Assembly: GCF_030268685.1 (NCBI RefSeq)
Contig: NZ_BSRQ01000013.1
Coordinates: 124,001 to 188,000, forward strand
DNA: 64,000 bases
Direction: 5' to 3'
Origin: Microtetraspora sp. NBRC 13810
GTDB lineage: Bacteria; Actinomycetota; Actinomycetes; Streptosporangiales; Streptosporangiaceae
A model generated the notes under the pieces. It made no database searches. It was not told where the DNA came from and saw only the letters and a list, made by a program, of their open reading frames with translations. The number at the start of each line of letters is the position of its first letter. The stretch's first letter is position 1. The translations under genes and the position numbers were made by a program. Positions 57,960 through 64,000 of this stretch are shown one piece after another.

Positions 57960-59438
57960 ATGACAACGAAGATCCATGATCTGGTGCTGGCCGGAGCCAG
58001 GGTGCTCGACCCGGAGACCGGCCACGACGCGGTCGCCAACGTCGGCGTGACCGGCGCGACCATCACGGCGGTGACGCCGGACCCGCTCGAAGGCCGCCGG
58101 ACGCTCGACGTCGCCGGATCCGTCCTCGCCCCCGGCTGGATCGACCTGCACAGCCACTCACACACCATCGCCGGTCACCGCCTCCAGGCGCTCGACGGGG
58201 TGACGACGGTCCTCGACCTGGAGGCGGGCGTCTCGCCGGTCGCCGCGTCCTACGACGAGGCCGCCGCCGAGGGCCGCCCGCTCAACTACGGGTTCTCCTC
58301 CTCCTGGGGCCAGGCCAGGATGGCAGCCGTCGGCGGTCTCCCGCACGGCGGCGGCCTGGCCGTCGGGCTGCGCAACCTCGGCGACCCGGCCTGGCAGCGG
58401 GAGGCGACCCCGCACCAGCTCGGCGCGCTGTTCGAGCTGATCCGGCACGACCTCGCCGCCGGCGCGCTGGGGATCGGCCTGCTCATCGGCTACGCCCCGC
58501 GCGTCGCCCCCGACGAGTACCTCGCGGTGGCCGCGATCGCCGCCGAGGCGGGGGTGCCCACCTACACCCACGCCCGGGACCTGGTCGACCAGGTGCCCGA
58601 CATTCCGATCGACGGCGCCGAGGAGGTGGTGCGGGCGGCGGCGGCCACCGGGGCGCACATGCACTACTGCCACATCAACAGCACGTCCCTGCGCCAGGTG
58701 GACCGGGTGCTGACGCTGGTCGAGAAGGTCCGCGCCGAGGGCGCCAGGGTATCCACCGAGGCATACCCGTACGGCGCGGGCATGACCGGCATCGGCGCCG
58801 CGTTCCTCGCCCCCGAGCTGCTACACACCATGGGCATCGGGCCGGGCTCGATCACCTACACGCCGACCGGCGAGCGGGTGGCCGACGCCGTACGGCTGCG
58901 CGAGCTGCGTGCCGCCGATCCCGGCGGCCTGGCGGTCATCCACTTCTTCGACGAGGACATCCCGGCCGACCAGGCGTTCGTCGACCGCGCCCTGCTCAGC
59001 CAGGACACCGTGATCGGCTCCGACGCCATGCCGCTGACCTGGACGGGAACCGAGCGGCCCGACCCGATGGCCTGGCCGCTGCCGCCGGGCGCCGTCACCC
59101 ATCCGCGTACGGCGGGCACCTTCTCCAAGGTCCTGCGCCGCTACGTCAGGGAGACCGGCGCGCTGTCGCTGCTGGAGGCGGTGCGCCGGTGCAGCCTGCT
59201 GCCGGCCCGGGTGCTGGAGGAGTCGGTGCCCGCCATGCGGCGCAAGGGCAGGGTCCAGGCCGGCTGTGACGCCGACCTGGTCGTCTTCTCCCCGCACACG
59301 GTCGCCGACCGGGCCACCTACGCGGACAGCACCAGGCCCTCGACGGGTTACACGCACGTACTCGTCGGCGGGCGGCACGTGGTGCGCGACGGCGAACTCG
59401 TCCTCGACGCGCTGCCCGGCCGCGCGATCAGGCGCTGA
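57960..59438 (+). CDS. N-acyl-D-amino-acid deacylase-type amidohydrolase
   Basis: 492 residues, amidohydrolase superfamily. N-terminal beta-sandwich, then the metal motif GWIDLHSHSHTI (HxH), LDLEAGVSPVAASYDE with the likely bridging residue, HYCHINSTS, and GSDAMPLTWTG with the catalytic Asp. The C-terminal QAGCDADLVVFSPHTVAD and GGRHVVRDGELV segments are typical of D-aminoacylases. It would release D-amino acids from N-acyl derivatives or handle D-peptide products. Zinc ligands look complete. Confidence 0.88.
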   Translation: MTTKIHDLVLAGARVLDPETGHDAVANVGVTGATITAVTPDPLEGRRTLDVAGSVLAPGWIDLHSHSHTIAGHRLQALDGVTTVLDLEAGVSPVAASYDEAAAEGRPLNYGFSSSWGQARMAAVGGLPHGGGLAVGLRNLGDPAWQREATPHQLGALFELIRHDLAAGALGIGLLIGYAPRVAPDEYLAVAAIAAEAGVPTYTHARDLVDQVPDIPIDGAEEVVRAAAATGAHMHYCHINSTSLRQVDRVLTLVEKVRAEGARVSTEAYPYGAGMTGIGAAFLAPELLHTMGIGPGSITYTPTGERVADAVRLRELRAADPGGLAVIHFFDEDIPADQAFVDRALLSQDTVIGSDAMPLTWTGTERPDPMAWPLPPGAVTHPRTAGTFSKVLRRYVRETGALSLLEAVRRCSLLPARVLEESVPAMRRKGRVQAGCDADLVVFSPHTVADRATYADSTRPSTGYTHVLVGGRHVVRDGELVLDALPGRAIRR

Positions 59439-59474
59439 CGATAGAGTTGAACACTCCCGGCCGAAGGAGTGTGG

Positions 59475-60140
59475 ATGAGCCCGACGGCTCGCGAACCAGC
59501 GCGGAAGAAGGCTTCCGTTGAGAAGGGCACCGCCAGGAAGAAGCAGGCGCGCCCGGCCGTGACACCCGCGGAGCCGCGGTTGCCCGGCTCGTGGCTGCTG
59601 CTCACCTACAAGGTTCCCAGCGAGCCCTCCCGTGTCCGCGTGTCCATCTGGCGGGAGCTCAAGCGCCTGGGCGCCCTCTATCTGCAGCAGGCCGTCTGCG
59701 TCCTGCCCGACGTCGGCACGGTCGGCGAGGACCTGCTGCAGATCAGGCAGCGCATCGACGCGCTGGACGGCACGTCCTTCTTCTTCCAGGTGCCCCTCGG
59801 CGACGAGGAGCAGGACGCGACGCTCATCCAGAGCTTCAAGGAGATGGCGGGCAAGGAGTACGACGAGATCATCGAGGAGTGCCAGACCAAGTTCGTCAAG
59901 GAGATCGAGTTCGAGCGGTTCCGCGACAACTACACCTTCGAGGAGGCCGAGGAGATCAGGCAGGATCTGGAGAAGATCCACCGGTGGTTCGGCAAGGTCG
60001 TGGAGCGTGACTGGTTCGGCGCCGCCGGCCGGGGCGAGTGCGAGCAGTGGCTGGCGACCTGCGAGACCCTCCTCGAAGAGTTCGAGAACGACGTCTACGA
60101 GCGGACCTCGGGCACCGGCAGGGCCGACGTGGAGGCCTGA
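59475..60140 (+). CDS. ChrB N-terminal domain protein
   Basis: 221 residues from ATG 59475 (AAGGAG five bases upstream). After a Lys/Ala-rich lead comes SWLLLTYKVPSEPSRVRVSI, WRELKRLGALYLQQAVCVLP and a helical rest (FFFQVPLGDEEQDATLIQSF), matching the ChrB N-terminal domain of chromate-resistance regulators. The usual C-terminal ChrB domain and a chrA gene are absent nearby; the only chrA trace is the fragment at 8374-8520. Role uncertain. Confidence 0.82.
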   Translation: MSPTAREPARKKASVEKGTARKKQARPAVTPAEPRLPGSWLLLTYKVPSEPSRVRVSIWRELKRLGALYLQQAVCVLPDVGTVGEDLLQIRQRIDALDGTSFFFQVPLGDEEQDATLIQSFKEMAGKEYDEIIEECQTKFVKEIEFERFRDNYTFEEAEEIRQDLEKIHRWFGKVVERDWFGAAGRGECEQWLATCETLLEEFENDVYERTSGTGRADVEA

Positions 60141-60145
60141 CCCCC

Positions 60146-61462
60146 TCACGCGGCCTCCCGCGCGGCCGCGACGTCACCGGCGACCGAGCGCATGGCGGTG
60201 AACTGGATGAGGCCGGCGACGACGACCAGCGGGACGAGGCTCAGCAGGGTGTAGCGCAACGGCATGCCGTCGGTCAGCGCGAGCAGGACGGGGCTCAGCA
60301 CCCCGCCGGCGAGTTGAAAGGGGGCCGTGAGCTGTAGCCCGATGCCCCGGTGCCGGGCGGGGAGCACCTGGGTGATGAGGACGATGAAGGACGGCACCTG
60401 GATGCCGGCGATGATCGAGAACAGCAGGTTCGTCGCGATGAAGACCGGGATCGAGGGGAACAGCCCCAGGGCCAGGACCAGACAGCCGATGCCGAGGGTG
60501 CACGTGCCCTGCACGGCGGCCAGCAGGGACGGACGCCGCCTCAGGAAGCGGTCGGCCATCACGCCGGCGATCGGGACCGCGATGAGCCCGAGGATCATCT
60601 GCCCTTCCAGCACCAGCGAGCGCTGAAAAGGGTCGAGGGTGAGGTCCTCCTTCGCCAGCAGGGACGACACCATGGCGATCAGCCCGGTGATGATCGAGTA
60701 GACGAAGCTGCTGATGGCCAGGATGCGCAGCGTCCTGATGGACCAGCCGGCCTTGATGCCCTCCCAGAACCGGGGCGGCGGCCGTTCATCGGTCTCCCGC
60801 GCCTTCCCGGCGACCCGGTCGGTCGCCCCGCGACGGGGCTCGCGCAGCAGGAAGGTCAGGCAGGCGACGATGATCGCCATGACGGCCAGCATCAGCGTGG
60901 CGGTGCGCCAGCCGTACACCTTGACCGTGTAGCCGGCGATCGGCGCGGCCAGGAGGCTGCCGAAGCCCGCGGCCATCCGCAGCAGCGCGATGACCCGCCC
61001 GCGTGAGGACGGGAGGTAGTAGTCGGCCAGCAGCGGGACCTGGGCCACGTCGTTCGGCAGCCGGCTCACCCCGCCGAGCGCCCGGCCGAGCATGAGGAAG
61101 AACGCGTTGGGGGCCAGCGCCTGGACGATGTCTCCCGCGTTGGCCGCCACCTGGCCGAACTGGACGAGTCGCACACGCTTGGGCACCCGGTCGGTCAGGT
61201 ATCCGAGCGGTAGCCCCGCGGCGTTGGTCACGACCAGGGTGACCGAGCCGATCACGCCCAGCATCGTGAGCGAGAGCCCGAGATCTTCCTTGATCTCGGG
61301 TAGCGCCAGTTGCAGGGCGGTGTCGTCCCAGCCCGCCAACAGCGCCACCAGGCAGAACACGGTGAGCGGAAGTCGGGGGCCTTCGATGTTGCGGGGATTG
61401 AGATCACTCAGGAGGCCGCGCATGCCACGGCGTCCGGTGATGGGGGGTGTGGTGGTCTCCAC
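60146..61462 (-). CDS. MFS transporter
   Basis: 438 residues with twelve predicted TM segments. MFS signatures: GLPLGYLTDRVPKRVRLVQF between TM2 and TM3, YLPSSRGRVIALLRMAAGFG, and IAGVMADRFLRRRPSLLAAV at the start of the second half. TM1 contains an acidic pair (GWDDTALQLALPEI), as in proton-coupled carriers. Substrate unknown. Divergent from the amidohydrolase, so it may import or export that enzyme's substrate or product. Convergent with the ChrB-domain gene (5-bp gap). Confidence 0.9.
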   Translation of the reverse strand: METTTPPITGRRGMRGLLSDLNPRNIEGPRLPLTVFCLVALLAGWDDTALQLALPEIKEDLGLSLTMLGVIGSVTLVVTNAAGLPLGYLTDRVPKRVRLVQFGQVAANAGDIVQALAPNAFFLMLGRALGGVSRLPNDVAQVPLLADYYLPSSRGRVIALLRMAAGFGSLLAAPIAGYTVKVYGWRTATLMLAVMAIIVACLTFLLREPRRGATDRVAGKARETDERPPPRFWEGIKAGWSIRTLRILAISSFVYSIITGLIAMVSSLLAKEDLTLDPFQRSLVLEGQMILGLIAVPIAGVMADRFLRRRPSLLAAVQGTCTLGIGCLVLALGLFPSIPVFIATNLLFSIIAGIQVPSFIVLITQVLPARHRGIGLQLTAPFQLAGGVLSPVLLALTDGMPLRYTLLSLVPLVVVAGLIQFTAMRSVAGDVAAAREAA

Positions 61463-61510
61463 TGCCGCCTCCGGCGCGAGAGTATAAGTGCAAGTGTTAC
61501 ATTAGCCTCC

Positions 61511-61545
61511 TTGTTACCTTTAACAGAAGTTCTAAATCAGTTATT
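61511..61545. promoter_or_regulatory. AT-rich divergent control region with TTAACAG box
   Basis: In the 240-bp interval between the MFS and amidohydrolase genes, two GTTAC repeats (61492-61516) and an AAC-GA/TC-GTT imperfect dyad (about 61522-61542) stand out. TTAACAG at 61520-61526 recurs at 62950-62956. Confidence 0.4.
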
Positions 61546-61704
61546 CTGCCGGAAATGTGGGCGCGATGCCCTGACCTGGATCGGTCGCCCGGCCCCTCTC
61601 TCCGGCCACCCCAGGCCCACGGCCCCCTCCCTGGTCACGACCGGGAGGCAGCCTGCCTCTCCTCTCCCCCGGACTCCCCCCAATCGAGCAGATGGTGAGT
61701 GATC

Positions 61705-62913
61705 ATGAAAACCACGGTGGTACGCGCTGCCAGGCTCTTCGACGCGATCGAGGGCGTGATCCTGAAAGACGTCGACGTCGCCGTGCGCGGCGACGTGATC
61801 GCCGAAGTCGGCCCGGGACTGCGCGGCGACGAGGTGATCGACCTCGGCGACCGGACGCTGCTGCCCGGCTTCCTCGACGTGCACATGCACCTGACCGGCA
61901 TGCGCTCCTACGCCGAGGCGCGCCACCTGCCGCCCCGGGAGACGCTGGCCGTACGCGCGGCCCAGGACTGCGCGGCCCTGCTCGCGGCCGGCTTCACCAC
62001 GGTGCGCGACTGCGGTTCCGGCATCGCGCTCAACCTGCGCGACCTCGTCGCCGACGGCACGATCCCGGGCCCGAGGATCCACGCCGCCGGCCCGGTGATC
62101 TGCCAGACCGGCGGCCACGCGGACGCGCACCACCTGCCGCTCGACCTCGCCCGCGCGCAGCCCGACTCGCTGATCGCGGACGGCCCGTGGGCGTGCCGGC
62201 AGGCCGTACGGGAGGCCGTACGGGCCGGCGCCGACTTCATCAAGATCTGCACCACGGGAGGGGTGTCCTCCGAGCGCGACCACCCCAACGACGCGCACTT
62301 CACCCCCGAGGAGATCGCCGCCATCGTCGACGAGGCGCACCGGCTGGGCCGCAGGGTGGCCTCGCACGCCCAGGGCAGGGCCGGCGTGCTGGCCGCGGTG
62401 CTCGCCGGCGTCGACTCCATCGAGCACGGCTACTACCTGGACGACGAATGCGTCGCCGAGATGGCCGCCCGGGGCACCTTCTACGTGCCGACGTTCGACC
62501 TGCGCACCTTCTTCCAGAAGACGATCGACGGCGGCCACGGGCTGCCCGAGTGGCGGCTGCGCAAGCAGCGCGAGGCCATCGCCGCCATGGGGCCGTCCCT
62601 GCTCAAGGCGCACGAGGCGGGCGTGCTGATCGCCACCGGGTCCGACTACCTGGGCACGCCGCTGCGCGCGCACGGCGACAACGCCGACGAGCCGATCGCC
62701 CTGGTCGGCGGCGGCCTGCCGGCCGCCGAGGCGCTGCGCGCGCTGACCGTGAACGCGGCCACGGTGATCGGTGTCGAGGATCGGGCGGGCAGCCTCCAGC
62801 CGGGCAGGTGGGCCGACCTGGTGGCGGTGGACGGCGACCCGCTCGCCGACATCGAGGCGCTGCGCGCGGTGACCTTCGTCATGAAGGACGGGCGGGTGCA
62901 CACGGCCCATTGA
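61705..62913 (+). CDS. Metal-dependent amidohydrolase (imidazolonepropionase/prolidase-like)
   Basis: 402 residues from ATG 61705. HxH in LPGFLDVHMHLTGM, a likely carboxylated Lys in GADFIKICTTGGVSS, His in RVASHAQGRAGVL and DSIEHGYYLDD, and the catalytic Asp in IATGSDYLGTPLRAHG. Relatives include Xaa-Pro dipeptidases and N-acyl-peptide or organophosphate-type hydrolases. Cytosolic. The divergent MFS transporter suggests a transport-plus-hydrolysis pair, probably for a peptide or amide. Confidence 0.9.
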   Translation: MKTTVVRAARLFDAIEGVILKDVDVAVRGDVIAEVGPGLRGDEVIDLGDRTLLPGFLDVHMHLTGMRSYAEARHLPPRETLAVRAAQDCAALLAAGFTTVRDCGSGIALNLRDLVADGTIPGPRIHAAGPVICQTGGHADAHHLPLDLARAQPDSLIADGPWACRQAVREAVRAGADFIKICTTGGVSSERDHPNDAHFTPEEIAAIVDEAHRLGRRVASHAQGRAGVLAAVLAGVDSIEHGYYLDDECVAEMAARGTFYVPTFDLRTFFQKTIDGGHGLPEWRLRKQREAIAAMGPSLLKAHEAGVLIATGSDYLGTPLRAHGDNADEPIALVGGGLPAAEALRALTVNAATVIGVEDRAGSLQPGRWADLVAVDGDPLADIEALRAVTFVMKDGRVHTAH

Positions 62914-62944
62914 CACCGGTCGGACCCCTGATGAAGCATCTGAT

Positions 62945-62960
62945 ACAACTTAACAGTTGT
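62945..62960. promoter_or_regulatory. ACAACT-TAAC-AGTTGT dyad
   Basis: Perfect 6-bp inverted repeat 20 bp before the FTR1-like gene start, between the amidohydrolase stop and the RBS AAGGAGG. Plausible operator for the 62981-63969 operon. Confidence 0.55.
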
Positions 62961-62980
62961 TACTTTCCAAGGAGGCGCCG

Positions 62981-63763
62981 GTGACCGGTGCGACATGGGG
63001 CCTGGTGGCCTCGATATTCGTGGCCTCGATCGTGGAGTTCGTCGAGGCGTTGACCATCGTGCTGGCCATGGGCGTCACCCGGGGCTGGCGCTCCGCCATC
63101 GCCGGAGTCGTCGCGGCCCTGGTGGCACTGGTGGCGTTCACCTTCGCCACGGGATACGCGCTCAGGACGTGGATGCCCGAGTCGCTGCTGCAACTCGCCG
63201 TCGGCACGCTGCTGCTGATCTTCGGACTCCAGTGGCTGCGCAAGGCCGTGCTGCGGTCCTCGAAGCTGAAGGCCCTGCACGACGAGGAGGAGGAGTTCGC
63301 GGCGCAGACGGCCGCCGCCCGCCAGGCCGCGGCGAACAGCCGCTTCGGCATCGACACCTTCGCCTTCGTGGTGTCCTTCAAGGGCGTGTTCCTCGAAGGC
63401 GTCGAGATCGTGTTCATCGTGATCACGTTCGGCCTCAGCGCCGACAACATGCCCGCCGCCATCGGCGGCGCGGTCGTCGCCGGCATCCTGGTGCTGATCG
63501 TCGGCGTGATCCTGCACAAGCCGCTCGCGATGGTGCCGGAGAACACCCTCAAGTACGGCGTGGGCCTGCTGCTCGCCGCGTTCGGCGCCTACTGGGCCGT
63601 CGAGGGACTGGGCGTGTTCATCGGCGACGGCGAGAGCCTGGAATGGCCGGGCGGCGACTGGGCCATCCTCGCCCTGCTCGCGGCCTGGGTGATCGTCTCC
63701 CGGGTGATGGTGGGGATCCTGCCCGGCGTCAAGGCCAAGCGGAAGGAGGTCGTCGCCCGATGA
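62981..63763 (+). CDS. COG4280-type membrane protein, FTR1-like
   Basis: 260 residues from GTG 62981 (AAGGAGG six bases upstream), seven or so TM segments. Two related acidic motifs lie in membrane helices: SIVEFVEALTIVLAMGVTRG near the N-terminus and FKGVFLEGVEIVFIVITFGL in the middle. They resemble the paired REGLE motifs of FTR1 iron permeases, and the family is known as COG4280. Divalent or ferric metal transport is a reasonable guess but unproven. Overlaps the next gene by 4 bp. Confidence 0.78.
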   Translation: MTGATWGLVASIFVASIVEFVEALTIVLAMGVTRGWRSAIAGVVAALVALVAFTFATGYALRTWMPESLLQLAVGTLLLIFGLQWLRKAVLRSSKLKALHDEEEEFAAQTAAARQAAANSRFGIDTFAFVVSFKGVFLEGVEIVFIVITFGLSADNMPAAIGGAVVAGILVLIVGVILHKPLAMVPENTLKYGVGLLLAAFGAYWAVEGLGVFIGDGESLEWPGGDWAILALLAAWVIVSRVMVGILPGVKAKRKEVVAR

Positions 63764-63969
63764 GATACGTGAAGGGCTTCGGCAGGTTCTGGTACGACTT
63801 CATCATCGGCGACGACTGGAAGATCGCGGCGGCCGTGGTCCTGTCACTCGCCGTCACCCTCGGCGTCACCCTGTCCGGCCTGGTGACCCTCGGCGTCGGG
63901 ACGGTGGTGGGCGGCGTGCTGCTGCTCGTGTCCTTCATGGTCAGCCTCGTTGTCGACGTCAGGAGGTAG
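63760..63969 (+). CDS. Small two-pass membrane protein
   Basis: 69 residues. KGFGRFWYDFIIGDDWKIAA leads into two TM segments (VVLSLAVTLGVTLSGLVTLG, then TVVGGVLLLVSFMVSLVVDV). ATG 63760 overlaps the preceding stop (ATGA) and has GGAAGGAGG upstream. Probably a partner of the FTR1-like protein. I do not know a named family. Confidence 0.8.
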   Translation: MRYVKGFGRFWYDFIIGDDWKIAAAVVLSLAVTLGVTLSGLVTLGVGTVVGGVLLLVSFMVSLVVDVRR

Positions 63970-63972
63970 ACC

Positions 63973-64000
63973 GTGTCCGCACAGACCGTCGAGTTGCACA
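63973..64000 (+). CDS. Start of a further gene, cut by the window end
   Basis: GTG 63973 with AGGAGG six bases upstream, reading SAQTVELH before the window ends. Three bases after the previous stop, so it continues the operon. Too short to identify. Confidence 0.6.

Noticed and set aside
1-64000. rRNA or tRNA genes
   Set aside because: Scanning by eye gave no cloverleaf-like T-arm (GTTCGAATC) context or rRNA stretch that I could support; a dedicated tRNA search would be decisive.

Overview
The window is very GC-rich, densely packed DNA from a filamentous-type actinobacterium. Conservon genes (cvnA-D), an F420-type LLM oxidoreductase, Tat and lipoprotein signals, the many GTG starts and the many mRNAs predicted to be leaderless all fit. 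A Streptosporangiales-like genus (Nonomuraea, Streptosporangium, Microbispora and relatives) is my inference and is not proven by the sequence. I see no rRNA, tRNA, CRISPR array, intact insertion sequence or prophage. Most of the window is chromosomal-arm style content: small regulator-plus-enzyme modules, convergent genes whose stops touch or overlap, and some accessory scars.

Layout. 1-5.2 kb: a cut-off glycosyltransferase, an HxlR/FMN-reductase pair, a 15-bp minisatellite, a double-SRPBCC protein, a LysE exporter with a repeat-expanded loop, and an ABM monooxygenase. 5.3-10.2 kb: an accessory island with a Tn3-type transposase remnant, a KmtR/NmtR-like ArsR sensor divergent from a P1B4-type metal ATPase (SPC and HEGST motifs), back-to-back fragments of a GNAT and a chromate transporter gene, and a frameshifted repetitive fibre-like protein. 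10.7-20.3 kb: hydrolase, GNAT, phosphotransferase, an ArsR/SRPBCC-VOC fusion module divergent from a DHFR-like protein, then a threonyl-tRNA synthetase-like gene behind a threonine-rich leader peptide and two mutually exclusive hairpins, an SRPBCC protein, a Tat-exported flavoprotein and an SDR. 20.4-27 kb: a complete conservon facing a second, incomplete one (A and C only). 27-32 kb: the xylose isomerase/xylulokinase operon and its divergent ROK repressor with a clear operator. 32-41 kb: MarR, LysR/EamA, DUF2945-DUF3140, YCII, a zinc alcohol dehydrogenase, a cyclase-like protein with an arginine-rich repetitive N-terminus, a small protein coupled to a Tat amidase, and a flavin reductase. 41-47 kb: gene fragments, a secreted choice-of-anchor-I protein, a second FMN reductase with a divergent MarR, an SDR behind a MerR-type promoter, a decayed qorR/qorB pair and an LLM oxidoreductase. 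47-50 kb: DUF4291, a GH39-like lipoprotein and a membrane protein.

50-59.5 kb looks like one functional cluster for scavenging peptides, D-amino acids or N-acyl amino acids: PucR regulator, RidA, PLP dehydratase, S33 peptidase, penicillin-binding-protein-like serine hydrolase, S51 peptidase, threonine-synthase-like enzyme and D-aminoacylase. A TGAAA-N4-TTTCA box lies between its two divergent arms. 59.5-64 kb holds a ChrB-N protein, an MFS exporter divergent from an amidohydrolase, and an FTR1-like membrane protein with a small membrane partner.

The most interesting observations are the apparent threonine attenuator before an editing-domain-less ThrRS, the half-conservon, a MerR-type 19-bp promoter driving a leaderless SDR with no MerR gene in sight, and codon-multiple minisatellites expanded inside four different proteins.
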